Notes: a model not told the origin generated them from the sequence alone. DNA of 64,000 bases from Helianthus annuus (GCF_002127325.2 NC_035438.2:90334385-90398384); one strand, 5' to 3'; counted from the first letter of the stretch, positions 46,178-57,987 are shown. A program made the numbers and translations.

Positions 46178-46797
46178 TGTTGGGGAATTTTCAGATTACC
46201 GGATGATTAGAGAGGCGTGTAGTCACTCTCAAATCAAATTATTTCGGCGTTTCACCCGAATAATTTAATCAGATACAACTTTGATTTTCAAGAAATAGAA
46301 CCAGGGTATGTGTGTATGTGAATTGTCTGAACTAGAAGAAGTTGCGACCAAAACTATCTGCGAATTTGAGAGGTTGGGGATGATTAACTGCCATTAGGAA
46401 ATTATCTCAATCTTAAGACAAAAAACTGCCACCAAAACTGCCAGTTTTTTTATATTTCAAAACTGTGGCAATTACCAGGAAGAGCTCAACCCAGCCAGGG
46501 ACGCTGCCCCTGGACCCCCCCCCCCCCCCCCCCGCCAAGGGGGCGTTGCCCCCTTGGAACCCCCCGTAGAATATGGGCTCCGCCCGTACACTTCAAATTA
46601 TAATAACTCAAACAAGCGTGCACTCCCGCACCTCCTAACTTGCTTGTTAGATATTTTAGTGTAATCGGGATTGACTTGGTGATCAAATTATAATAACTCA
46701 AACAAGCGTGCACTCACGTACCTCCTAACTTGCTTGATGTGTATTATTATTCGCTTTGATCACCAAGTCAATCCCGATTACACTAAAATATCTAACA
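46178..46797 (-). repeat. Element J 3' LTR with internal fold-back duplication and C19 run
   Basis: A perfect 43-bp inverted repeat joins 46645-46687 to the terminal 46755-46797, and a ~52-bp segment is directly duplicated (46595-46646 and 46684-46735). The other LTR has single copies. A run of nineteen C occupies 46515-46533. The stretch 46798-47249 is J's decayed 3' region, partly RNase H. Confidence 0.85.
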
Positions 46798-47249
46798 TTC
46801 CTCCCCCATTTGACCATAATCCTTCTAACTTAAACAAATTAACAACAATCAAACTTATGCATAAATGAAATATCACGACGATTGAATTTCACATTAGTAT
46901 ATATTACACATTCCAAATATTCGAATATAGGGGTGTCGCTAAGGATTGAACCATTTCTATTCAGTGAATACATGAAGATAATATACACACAAGTTTTCAC
47001 ACTCTAATGTTCTTTCTTGACACTATTTTACTAGCCTGTGTCCCATCCTTCAATGAGCATATTAAAGCCAAGTCCTAGCTTCTTAGAGCGGCTAAACATC
47101 ATGCTCATATAGGTAGCTCTTTATTCTTGCATCTGCATATGCAATTTTTAACCTCCTTTAACTTGCAGGTCTGAACACATACCTTGGTATGATGCTACTA
47201 ATGTGTTCTAATTTCTAGATGTTAAGCTTGTTGTTAATCCACTTCTAGA

Positions 47250-50200
47250 AGAATGATCTTCCTTGTTGTTAATCTAGCCTGCATCCAAATAACCTTCTAA
47301 AACCAAAGGAAATCCAGTATAAGTCAAAGCATATTTCATGGTTCCATTCAAGTACCTAAATACTCGATTCAATGCTTGCCAATGACTTGCACCTGGATTG
47401 CTAGTATACCTACTAAGCTTTCCAACAACATAAGTTATATCCAGTCTAGTGCTAATCATGGCATACATGAGAGATCTAATGGCCCTTGAATATTCAAGTT
47501 GGCTTACAGCTACACCTTCATTAGGTGAGAGCTTAAAAGCAGGATCCATTAGAGTGCTAACCGGAGAACTATCATGAAAATTAAACTTTATCAATATCTT
47601 CTCAATATAATGAGATTGAGAGATCGATATGCCATTGTTCTTCCGTTTGATCCTTATACCAAGGATTACATTTGCCTCCCCCAAGTCTTTCATGTCAAAA
47701 CCAGATGACAAAAATTTCTTTGTTCTATCAACTTGATCCTAGTCAGTACTGAAGATCAACATGTCATCAACATATTGATAAATTATGACTCCTTTCCTAG
47801 AATCATCAAATTTGCTATATACACACTTGTCCGCTTGGTTTAATACAAAACCATTAAAAAAACCACATCATCAAGATTTTGATGCCATTGTTTAGGTGTT
47901 TGCTTTAAGCCATACAATGACAGAACTAGCTTACACACTTATGCTCATTGCCAGGCATAACAAAACCCTCTGGTTGTTTCATATATATCTCCTCATCCAA
48001 ATCACCATTCAGGAAAGCGGTTTTCACATCCATTTTGTGAATCACAAGATTATGTATTGCAGCTAAGGCAACCAACAATCTAATGGTGGATATTCTTGCT
48101 ACAGGAGCATATGAATCAAAGTAGTCAATTCCTTCGTTATATCTAAAGCCTTGGATAACCAATCGAGCTTTAAACTTATCAATTGAACCATCTACTTTCA
48201 TCTTCTTCTTGAAGATCCATTTACAACCAAGTGGTTTACACCCAGGGGGTAGATCAGACAGTTTCCAAGTGTTATTCTGCATAATAGAGTCCATTTCATC
48301 ATTTATAGCTTCTTTCCAGAAAGCTACATGCTGAGAAGCCATGGCTTCACTATAGGTTCTAGGATCTTCCTCAATATTGAAACAATATTGATATTGTATT
48401 TTAACTTCATCTCTAGATCCTTCAACCAAATATAGTTGAAAATCATCACCAAATGATTTAGCTTTTCTTGTTCTACCACTCCTCCTAGGTTCCGGAGTAG
48501 TATCAATCACTTGATCAGCCACTTGAGAGTTACTAAAGCTTGGAACCATGTCCCTAGACCTAGGTATTGAAGAGAATCTATTCTCATCATAATCTGCAGT
48601 TCTTGCCTTAATTACTGTATGCACAGACACGTAGTCATTTGGTTCTATAACATAGAAGCTGTGAGCAAATGAATGCTCCGCATACCCAATGAAGATGCAG
48701 TCTATACATCTTTCCCCTATGTTCCTTATCTTAGGATTAATGAGCCTTACCACGGCTCTACAACCCCAAACTCTCAGTTTATGCAGCTTAGGTGGTTTTT
48801 TTATGCCAAAGCTCAAAAGGGGTGGTCTTTTTACTTTTATTTGGAACCCTATTTAACAAATAGCAAGCTGTCAACATAGCCTCACCCCAAAAGCCCTCAC
48901 TTAGGCCCGAATAGGACAACATGGTTGATCATTTGCTTTAGAGTCCTATTCTTCCTTTTCGCCACACCATTTTGTTCTGGTGTGTAAGGAGCTATGGTAT
49001 GGTGTATTATTCCAGTCGATTGGAAATACACCGAATAAAAATACTCACCACCTCTGTCCGTATGTAGGGTTTTGATCAACCCACTCCGAGTAAGCTCTAC
49101 TTCTTTTTTATAGATCTTAGACTTTTCGGAAGCTTTATCTTTAGCAAGCAACAAATACACATAGCAAAATCTAGTAGCATCATCTATGAACGTTACTACA
49201 TACTTTTTATTACCTAGTGATGGTGTAGCATGAAAGTCACATAGATCGCGCTATGTATCAAATGAAACGTTTTACTTTCCCTATGAACATGTTGCATGAA
49301 AGGCTTTTTAGTTATCTTATTCAACTTGCAAATATTGCATTTATCATTGTTTATGTTAATAGGTGGAATTAAGCTCATTTTAGACATTTCCTTAATCCTT
49401 TTGTAATGTACATGTCCTAGTCTAGCATGTCATAATTCTGAATCAGTCAAGTTGTTACTATTACTAGTTAAAGCTATGTCATTAACATTACTAGTTGAAG
49501 CAACACAAACAGATTCATTCATAAAAGAGACATCAACATTCAACATAAACATACCATTACATAGACAACTGAAACCTACAAAGGTACCATGTCTTGACAA
49601 GATATACTTCTCACTTTCCAATACTTGTTTGTACCCACAATTATTCAACACAATGCCACTAACAGAATCTTTCGAACTTCGGGCCCATACAAAACATTGT
49701 CCAAAAGTAAAGATTTTCCAGAAGTAAAAACAAGATTCATGGTTCCTTTGACCCGCTAGAACCAGCCTCATTCTTGTTCTTTGAACCACACTAGTTGGCA
49801 TTCATCATCAATTTGCAGTCCCTGTTAAAGTGACCAACCGTATCACACTTCCAGCAAGGGTAATTCGGCTTTTTGTTTTGACCCGAATTGTTGTTCCCTT
49901 GAAATTTTCGTTTCCCTTTGAACTTACGGTTTCCTTTGGATTATTCACCTGTTTCAACCATATTCACAGAAGACGTTCCAGCCTTTTTCTTTTCATCATT
50001 GACCAACAATTTTTCTTGTGCTCTCAAGCCTTCTTCAATTCTGAAGAGGCTTCCAAGTTCAACCAAAGTTAACTCTCCTTTTTGATATTTCAGATTATGT
50101 TTAGAATCTTTCCAGGAAGGAGGTAACTTGTCAATGATACATGAAACCGAGATGGACTCATCCATCTTCATGTCATGTTAGGTATACTGCCCCAGAATTC

Positions 50201-50621
50201 GTAACAATTCATTGTATTGTTCTATGACAGACCTTGAATCAACCATTTTGTAATTGCTAAAATTATTGACAAGAAACTTCTTACTAGGAGAATCTTCTGC
50301 CATATATTTGGCTTCCAAAGTGTCCCACAATAACTTTGTAGTTTCTACGTTTTGATAAACATCAAATAAGGGATCAGACATACCATTCAGAATGTGGCCA
50401 TGGCATATGTAATTGTCGTTCTCCCATTTCAACCTATTTCTGATTTGCTCCAGATTGCCCTCCTCCAGTATCTCCGGGATTGGAGTAGTCAACACGTACA
50501 CCACCTTCAGCATTGTGAAAAGAAAGTGCATCTTCTTATGCCATCTTTGGAAGTCCTGCCCTTCAAACTTCTCCAGTTTGTCAAACTTTCTTGTCATGTC
50601 CTTCATCGATCTACTTGCCAT
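47250..50621 (-). pseudogene. Element J gag-pol polyprotein, broken
   Basis: The start ATG is at 50621 (MASRSMKDMTRKFDK), 24 bp from the LTR. Gag runs to about 49800 with an intact CCHC knuckle (CWKCDTVGHFNRDC, near 49840). At about 49740 the text jumps from GSKEP to NLVFTSGK, removing about 200 bp that in element L encodes the protease DSGATSH motif. Integrase follows (48897-49430; TDRGGEY, TPEQNGVAKRKNR), then RT (48000-47700; YVDDM near 47780) and the start of RNase H (GYLDAG). RNase H is lost after 47270. Stops near 50176 (CAA to TAA relative to L), 49940, 49430, 48896 and 47745 and frameshifts disable it. Confidence 0.85.
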
Positions 50622-50645
50622 CTTCACAGAAAACAATTTAATCTT

Positions 50646-51143
50646 TGTTGGGGAATTTTCAGATTACCAGATGATCAGAGAGGGCTGTAGTCACTCTCAG
50701 ATCAAATTATTTTGGTGGTTCACCCGAATAATTTAATCGAATACAACTCTGATTTTCGAGAAACAGAACCAGGGTATGTGTGTATGCGAATTGTCTGAAC
50801 CAGAAGAAATTGTGACCAAAACTGTCTGCGAATTTGAGAGGTTGTGCCAGTTTTTTATATTTCAAAACTGTGGTAGTTTCCAGAAAATAAAATTTTTTGA
50901 TGCAGCTCGACCCCAGCCAGGGGCTTTGTCCCTTGGACCCTGCTCCCAGGGGCGCTGCCCCCGGACGCCCCGCCAAGGAGGCGTTGCCCCCTTGAAACCC
51001 CGTAGAGTATGGGCTCCACCCCTACACTTCGAATTATAATAGCTCAAACAAGCGTGCACTCCCGCACCTCCTAACTTGCTTAATGTGTATTATTATTCAC
51101 TTTGATCACCAAGTCAATCCCGATTACACTAAAATATCTAACA
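50646..51143 (-). repeat. Element J 5' LTR
   Basis: A 498-bp LTR with a GC-rich middle (50905-51030) bearing GGGGCGCTGCCCC-type palindromes. After it the minus strand reads AAGATTAAATTG rather than a tRNA-iMet site. Confidence 0.87.
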
Positions 51144-51235
51144 CATATTGAACATATGTAGTTACATGAAGAACTTTCATTAGATGTTGCATATTTTTGC
51201 TACCATAAAGAGGAAGAAATTTTATTAAATGTCGC

Positions 51236-52652
51236 TGATCGGAGTGTCGCGCTCCGGTCAAAGATAATATTTATATACCCTAATTACCCTTAACAAATAG
51301 CTAGTGGTAGCAAGGGGTCGAACCACGAAGAGTATGTGGTTTGTGTGCGGATTTGATTGAATTATGAAAAGTTGTCACTTTTATGAAGCTTGCTAACTTG
51401 TTTTTTTTGAATATTTTGGTTTGATTGAAAGATGTGAGTTGAAATTACTAAAACGATTAACTAAAATTAACTACTAATTGCAAGAAGTGAAAATGATTGT
51501 TTAAACAATAATAAGAAAACAAGGCTCACACCCGGTTTCAACAATTGCAAGACCTAGGGTTACTATGTATTTTAATTAGCTTTACTTGAATTAGTTCGTT
51601 AACGGGTCGCAATCACAAAGCTTAGGTGTCAATCGCTATCAACGTTGTAAACAACGGACCATGATACACTTCGTTACTTTGGACTAACAAATCCTACCAA
51701 AAGACAAAGCATAAATACGTGCATTCATTTCACAAAGTCAAATTTAATCATTCACTCGACAATTTGCAAATTCAATACCAACGTAGGACAATTGTCTAAG
51801 ATTCAAACGCAATTCAAGTTGTCACAAAACAATCAACAAAACATAGTAAACCCTAAATCTTACAAAAGTCTACACCGGGGTGAAACCTCCAAGAAATTAG
51901 CCGCTCATGGTGTAAACGGTACAATCAACAGATGCACAAGACTTCAATTGAATCATCTTGGAGCTTGAGGGTGGATGGTGGAATGATTCGGGTTTAGGAA
52001 TGGTTGGTGGTGATGGATGGATTGAAGGTGATAGAATAGTTGTGATGATGATGGACTAGGGTTTGGAATCAAGAAGATGATGGTGCCTTTGTTCTTGATT
52101 CCGGATGTAGAAGTGATCGATGATGGATTGGTGATGAGATGATCCATGAATAATGGCTCCAAGTTGTGTTTTCAAACTCCAATTAAGTTGTAACTGTCGT
52201 ATTGAATGAGCCTCCTCCAATAAAAATCGAACTAACCCCCAAAATGATCAAAATCCCGTTTCTGTTTTTGACAAGCCGTCGCCGACGGCCCTCAACCCGT
52301 CGGCGACGGGTCTTGGATTTCCCACTTTGTCCCGACGGCTTAACCTCCTGGATACGGGTGTTTCAGCATACGGGGTTATCTAGGGGGCGTCGCCGACGGC
52401 CTATACCCCGTCGCCGACGGCTCCCTGAAAACCCAATTCCCATTTTTGGCTCCTTGCACCTCCGGTTGATCCGTAACGCATCCCGGTGCTCCGGTTTTCG
52501 ACCCGGTGACCTGTAAAGCTCCCGAAAAGCTCCTTAAACTCCATCAACCCTGCAAAACACATTCTTGATTAAAAGTAGGCTATTCGAAACTGAAACTTAC
52601 GTAAAAACATTAAGTTAAACAATAACAAGCACCGGTTTTCAACCGCGTATCA
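51236..52652 (-). repeat. Element K 3' LTR
   Basis: Plus-strand ends TGATCGGAGTG and GCGTATCA. A GC-rich patch (52275-52421) has four near-copies of CCGTCGCCGACGG in otherwise AT-rich DNA. Short frames here (51953-52162, 52202-52516) recur identically in the other LTR and are not considered genes. Confidence 0.9.
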
Positions 52653-54536
52653 CATCCCCACACTTGTCTTTTGCTTGCCCTCAAGCAAATCTGTTTTTCA
52701 CTTTCATGTGGGTCAAACAACGAACATACATCCCATTCCCGAGACAAGGTTAAGGTCTAATGTCATACAAAAGTTCAAACTCTTTACAATATTCAATGTA
52801 TTTAACGGTGACGTGCTTTAGATACACAAATGGTTACCCAAGATTAACCCGCCCGTAAAACTAACAAATCATGCATATCCCTCACAATGTGCTCTCCACT
52901 CGGCTTAAAGTTTGCTAACATGTGTAATGCGTTAGCTTTCAACAATTAATCTCTCAAAACCAAATAGAACACGTACCCGCATAGGCTTGCAACTCAATCA
53001 TTCTCCACTATCGAACACAAATACTAAGCACAAGTCAAAAGGTCTTTGAAGGGTTGTAACGGGGCTAGGCGAAGGGTAGGAATAGGATATTTTTAAGTGG
53101 TTATGGTGATGGAAAATTCGAATTTTATTACAAAAGACTATCCTAAACTAAAGCAAACCATAAACATCCACAATGGGCAAAAACTTTCGCCTTTTATTCA
53201 ATAAACTACTAGTACATCTTTTTGTGTTTTTCTCACTGCTTTTCATTATTTTTCGTAACATTTTCTGATTTTTTTTTTTTTTTTTTTTTTTGATATAAAC
53301 CACAACTATACAAACAAGTAATCCTAAAACCGAATTTCCATCACACGGGTTTAAAAGAAAAAGGTTTACGGTTATGGGCTATAGGGTGGTCAAATGAAAG
53401 TTTTAGGCTCAAAGTGGGCGACTAGGGGATTTATTTGGGTAAAGGTAAGCAAATGGTGTAAAAGAAAAAAGTTTACCTAATGCCTTAATCATTCTCGTGC
53501 TTGTATTCGGTCTATAGTCTCGAACGTATCAAAAGTTGCAAGTTCTACAATACGCGACTAATGGCCCACTCAACAATGAAACATGTAAATGTGAATCTAT
53601 GATGTAGAATGGCTCAATCCTCACGTATAAGGGTATGATATGTGATATGCATACATTGCTAGTTCCTTAGGCGAATTATTCTCAAATAACCACCCACTAA
53701 ATACCCGATATGCTTATTAATTTGAACTTGACCATGACAAAAGACCAAATGGTTTGTGACATCCCTCGTTGACTTGGTTACTTGTGCTTTTGAGATTGCT
53801 TTGAAAACGGGACATTTTTGAAAAATTTTTGAAATTTTCCCCCATCCCCACACTTGAGGTAAACATTGTCCTCAATGTGTAGTATTTAAATGAACGGGTC
53901 AAAATCGAAAAATTTTTACTACTCCCCCATCCCCACACTTGAGGTACATATTGTCCTCAATATGTAAGAACTAGAGTTTGTAAAACGCAAGGGATGTGAC
54001 ACGGCTAACCTCCCCAAAATTACACCCCGGAAATAAAATACAAAATACACTCCACTTATTTGCTAACTAAAGATCAAAGGTAAAAAGAAACGTATGCACC
54101 TGGTTTTTCGCTAGTTCCTTGTGTGCTCTTCATCTTTTCACCAAGCAGTTGTCTCACGAACATAACGTACCTACAAATCTTAACCCTTGTGTAGAAGCAT
54201 GCTTCTCACAACCATCAAAATTTGTTAACTGCCTAGTTCTACCACTTTTATGAAATTATTACCAAGCCATACGTTATTGTACCTTTGACTTTATGTGGAA
54301 AATATTTTACAACAACAATCAACCTAACTCACTTTCGTAGGAATCACGGTTGCATTTAGCTTATGCAACAAGCCCTTTTAAACCTCCCGATAGCTCGGGA
54401 GGACGAGTAGGTCTCGTGAGGGTTATATAGGGAACACACCCACAAAGTTCATTTAACTAGGCAATAATTAAATAAAAACAAAAAGAAATAGCGGAAAATA
54501 ATATACAACAACAACAACATAAAACATACCATACCT
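52653..54536 (-). other. Element K 3' noncoding region with three purine tracts
   Basis: On the minus strand AAGTGTGGGGATG occurs at the LTR edge (52653-52665) and again at 53843-53855 and 53928-53940. The last two are each followed on the plus strand by TTGAGGTA and CCTCAA phrases in an ~85-bp direct duplication. A T run of over twenty lies near 53271-53291. No protein is supported. Confidence 0.65.
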
Positions 54537-56450
54537 CTACCGCTGATATCGCTCGTTTGGATCCATGGGCGGGTTGGGTTGGTATGAATAACCAGTGAGG
54601 GCCTCGAACATCTCCCTATAGTTATCTAAGGGGCTTTGCTCCCCTTGGGGTGGTGGTTGGTACGGGATTGGAACGAAGCTAGACCCTACCGCTTCAGGCC
54701 AATGCGGGGTCGGGTCGGATGGGCCTTGAGGATAGGGAAGATCGGAGTAATTTGTCCACCCCGAGTGCTCGGCGTAGGGGAGGCCGGCTTGGTAGTCTCT
54801 ATGGTGTCGCTCCTGATCATGCAACACTTTGGCTTTATTAAGCGCCATCTCTTGAGAGACATACATGGCACTCCAACGGCGGCGGTTCAATTCTTCTTCT
54901 TGTTGTCGACGCGCCGTTTCCGCTTCTTCCCATGCCCGCCTTCGGGCTGCTTCATCCTCCTGTTGCTTTGCTAACTGTTCCATATGTGATCTTTGCATGG
55001 CTTGAAACAGTTCTTGCTCTTCCATGAACTTATTCATTCTTTCACGTTGGGCTCCTTGAGCGTCCCAATATTCTTGCATTGAAGCTCCGTAAGACCCTTG
55101 CCAAGCTTCTCTCCTTTGATTGTATTCCCGACCCTCTCCTATACACGCGGAGACATTATCATATATCTCCTGTTGCCCCCTGTCAAAGTTTTTGTAAGAG
55201 GGTACCCGTCGTCGGGTCACAAAACCTGCCACCTCAGCGTTTATCTCCCTATGTGGCCGCATATAACGTTGCCTTGGCCTTCGTGCCTCGGAGGGTTCAG
55301 CTTCCTCCTCTTCTTCCTCTTCTTCCTCCATCTCCACATCCTCTTCCTGCACGGGTGGTGCCCCGGAAATACGAACCTCAAACTTGTTCCCCAAATCATC
55401 GGTCACCACATACCGATTGCCCGAAAACTTGACCTCTATTCTCCAATTTTTCTTCATGTAACCCCAAGTAAATTCCTCCACTGGCTTAGAGACCCATAGT
55501 GCCTCCAAAGGTAAGCAATTCTGCTGCACAAGCATAGCACTGATGAGGCGTGCATACGGAATAAATCGCCTTTGGGACGACTCCCTGGTGGCCCATGTGT
55601 TCATCATGACTATGTGCCTCCACGACAGTGTCGGGGCTCCATACAATAGGGCATGCACCACCCTGCAATCACTAACTCGCACACCCCCACGATCACCAAA
55701 TCTTGCTAAAATGTTCTCAACCGAGATCCCTTGAAGGATCTTTCCCTCGAGTGACATATGCTTTCGTTTCATATCACCCCCCGGGTGGGTTGGCAAGATA
55801 ACATCTACCAATTGATCAATGTCGTTGGTGTTCAAATGATTATCCAAGAAATTTTCGATGGATGGATAATCATAGGCTTGTACCCCCAAAGAATCAAACC
55901 TAGCAATACGGTTCATCGTTTCAAAAGACATCGTCATGTTTCCTCGGGATGTCTTCCCCACTAACTTCCATTGCGAAGGGGGTTCGTTCTTGTTGAGAAG
56001 CTTCAATGTGGACAACCACTCACATACTTCTGACAAGTAAATCCGGTGAGTGTTGTCTTCACACCAATCCAATACACTCTCCCAGCCCAACCTCTCAAAC
56101 ATTTGCACAATTCCGATTTTCCGGAATTCTTCTACATTCACGGTCCGTTCACAGATCACTCTTGTTGGAACCGGTGTGTTCACCCCATTTGTCATCTTCC
56201 ATTTCCACAACTTAGCTTCCAACTTTCTGTCTTGGTAGCTCGACAACTGCTTGTTCTTCTCATCATCCCAAATTCGGGCATTTTGACTATCCCTGAACTT
56301 TGCCCATTCCCAATCTTGTCGGTATAACCTCGCATCATTTTCCTCAACAGAGCTCGGTTGCTCCCACTTCTTCGGTATTAAACCGGAAGAGGACCCAATC
56401 CCGGATGATGAAGCTTGACCGGTAGTCTTTTGTCTCTTGCTTCCTGCCAT
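54537..56450 (-). CDS. Element K ATHILA ORF1-type protein, 637 residues, intact
   Basis: One uninterrupted frame. I choose the ATG at 56450 (MAGSKRQKTTGQ): the frame extends 36 codons further but begins without ATG, and the minus-strand bases just before the chosen ATG read TTTTTGATTGTAG, a good 3' splice acceptor. Residues about 30-330 (DWEWAKFRDSQ, ERLGWESVLDWCED, GNMTMSFETMNRIARF) resemble the ATHILA ORF-1 family found beside pol in Athila retroelements; the function is unknown, sometimes called env-like. After it come an acidic run of glutamates (near 380), then a Glu/Arg/Gln-rich coiled coil (near 510-570) and a Pro/Tyr-rich tail. No signal peptide or clear membrane span is in the chosen protein. 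The assignment is by resemblance and position, not certain. Confidence 0.65.
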   Translation of the reverse strand: MAGSKRQKTTGQASSSGIGSSSGLIPKKWEQPSSVEENDARLYRQDWEWAKFRDSQNARIWDDEKNKQLSSYQDRKLEAKLWKWKMTNGVNTPVPTRVICERTVNVEEFRKIGIVQMFERLGWESVLDWCEDNTHRIYLSEVCEWLSTLKLLNKNEPPSQWKLVGKTSRGNMTMSFETMNRIARFDSLGVQAYDYPSIENFLDNHLNTNDIDQLVDVILPTHPGGDMKRKHMSLEGKILQGISVENILARFGDRGGVRVSDCRVVHALLYGAPTLSWRHIVMMNTWATRESSQRRFIPYARLISAMLVQQNCLPLEALWVSKPVEEFTWGYMKKNWRIEVKFSGNRYVVTDDLGNKFEVRISGAPPVQEEDVEMEEEEEEEEEAEPSEARRPRQRYMRPHREINAEVAGFVTRRRVPSYKNFDRGQQEIYDNVSACIGEGREYNQRREAWQGSYGASMQEYWDAQGAQRERMNKFMEEQELFQAMQRSHMEQLAKQQEDEAARRRAWEEAETARRQQEEELNRRRWSAMYVSQEMALNKAKVLHDQERHHRDYQAGLPYAEHSGWTNYSDLPYPQGPSDPTPHWPEAVGSSFVPIPYQPPPQGEQSPLDNYREMFEALTGYSYQPNPPMDPNERYQR

Positions 56451-57115
56451 GACTACAATCAAAAACAAGCAAAACATCAATATAGACTCCATCTTCATTA
56501 ACAACCAGACTTTGAACATGATGTATGATGTTGACAATTTATTAACAAGTGTATACAAAGTCGCCTCTTTAAACTTCCAAAGTCGCTTACTTTATCATAA
56601 CTTACTAATCTTTTGTCAATCTTATAATATCTTATAATTTCAACAAGAATCAACATCATATTCATGTTCAATCATGTTCATAACAGTGTAATCACTTCAC
56701 TATGGTTATGACATGCTCAAATTCCATTCAAAACTACTAATCTTGCCCAAAATCATGCTATCATAACATACATTGTCTAAACAACCTACTCTTAAACCAA
56801 AAGTTTAAAATTTCGGAAGAAAGACACTAAAATATAATAATCAAGCATAAATTTAAGAAGAAACCATACCTTCGATGTTGTTAGACAAGAAAAACTAAGA
56901 AAAGATGACAAGCAAGCACTTTGATGAACACCCTTTCAAAAACCCTCAAGAACACGCCGAGAAATCTTGCACAATAGCAAGAATTGATGAAAACCGTGTT
57001 AGGGGTTTTGTTCGTCTTGAAAAACTACTCAAGATGGACCCAAGAATCAGAGGATTTGGTGGAGAATGTGTTTTGCAGGGTTGATGGAGAATTTAAATTC
57101 ATTTGGGTGGAGAAT

Positions 57116-57832
57116 TTAATCATTTCTTCCACCTCCGTAACCATATTCATCTTCCCCAACGTAATTGGCGTTTTGAGACCCAAACTCCTCATCATCATAC
57201 CTTCGAGCATTATATACGTTTCCCCTATTCAAGTAACCCCAATCTTCATCATCATTGGCTCGATCATCATAATAACCCCCATCGTCCGAATTTTCCGTAT
57301 GAATACTCACGTGTTCCGGCGATTGATAACCGGGAACACTATACGGTTCGTCATCGGGAATTGCATTCCGTAAATCGTCAATGTTGAAGAATGGGTCTTC
57401 GTTCACGGGATTGCCGTGATCACGGTTACCTCTTCGATCGGAGTTGACATTCCGATCATCAAGGTTAATAGGCAACGATGCTTGTCGGTGAATAGGTTGT
57501 TGCTGAGGTGTTCGTTGGGTGTTGTTGGTGTTTTGGTTTCGGAAAGGTGGAGTGGGTGGTCTTGCATTGGTGTTACCACCCGGTAGCTCTTGAGCGGGGA
57601 AAAAGGTTCCTCGGGTTTGGAATTGATTTGGGTGGAGGTTTTGGTTTGGGTTAAATTCTTGGTTGGAATTGTGGTTCGCCATTGAATCGGTTTCAATGGT
57701 CAGTGTGAGTCGGTTGGTTTGATTAGAAGCAAGAGTTGCTTCTAACCGGCTTGCTAAGTTTCTTCTTGCGAGTCTTTCAATTTCCGGTTCGTAGACTAGA
57801 GGTGAAGTCCTCCCGGAATTACGTGTACGCAT
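57116..57832 (-). CDS. Element K truncated Gag N-terminal region, 238 residues
   Basis: The ATG at 57832 lies 133 bp from the primer site. The product MRTRNSGRTSPLVYEPEIER has an Asn/Gln/Pro-rich stretch and an acidic Gly/Tyr/Asp-rich tail ending YGGGRND. This is the low-complexity leader of Athila/Tat Gag proteins as I know it; the capsid domain and zinc knuckle that should follow are missing. The stop is followed by 557 bp (56559-57115) with nothing recognised except a 27-bp inverted match to the LTR. Whether the short protein does anything is unknown. Confidence 0.55.
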   Translation of the reverse strand: MRTRNSGRTSPLVYEPEIERLARRNLASRLEATLASNQTNRLTLTIETDSMANHNSNQEFNPNQNLHPNQFQTRGTFFPAQELPGGNTNARPPTPPFRNQNTNNTQRTPQQQPIHRQASLPINLDDRNVNSDRRGNRDHGNPVNEDPFFNIDDLRNAIPDDEPYSVPGYQSPEHVSIHTENSDDGGYYDDRANDDEDWGYLNRGNVYNARRYDDEEFGSQNANYVGEDEYGYGGGRND

Positions 57833-57964
57833 GCACTACTTGTAACCTGCACAAGTAACACACCCCGCGTAACAAGGAAAAAGACAAGTACAAAAAGAAA
57901 ATTAAACAAATTAAACAGTTAATCACGAAATTTCAAACAATATCCAAACACAAAGCGCACGCAC

Positions 57965-57982
57965 TCCCCGGCAACGGCGCCA
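57965..57982 (-). other. Element K primer-binding site
   Basis: Minus-strand TGGCGCCGTTGCCGGGGA, five bases inside the 5' LTR edge. This is the standard primer site of Athila/Tat-type gypsy elements and sets the orientation. Confidence 0.88.
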
Positions 57983-57987
57983 AAATT

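Larger units (their letters stand above)
46178..51143 (-). mobile_element. Element J: decayed autonomous-type copia element
   Basis: LTRs lie at 46178-46797 and 50646-51143 (plus-strand start TGTTGGGGAA, end ATATCTAACA). The perfect 5-bp duplication CATAT is at 46173-46177 and 51144-51148. The purine tract GGGGGAGGAA lies next to the left LTR. Order on the minus strand is Gag, (deleted protease), integrase, RT, partial RNase H: copia order. It belongs to the same family as element L. The expected iMet primer site is absent next to the 5' LTR. Confidence 0.88.

Noticed and set aside
52202..52516. 104-codon arginine-rich frame, identical at 58954-59268
   Set aside because: It is produced by the CCGTCGCCGACGG patch in K's identical LTRs. 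Composition follows the DNA repeat, not a protein family.
54636..56327. Several plus-strand frames opposite K's 637-residue frame
   Set aside because: They are antisense shadows of the longer frame with no domains of their own.
56451..56558. Hydrophobic N-terminal extension of K's long frame as a signal peptide (env-like)
   Set aside because: The extension starts at TTG and sits upstream of a strong acceptor-like sequence, so it is more likely intron or leader.
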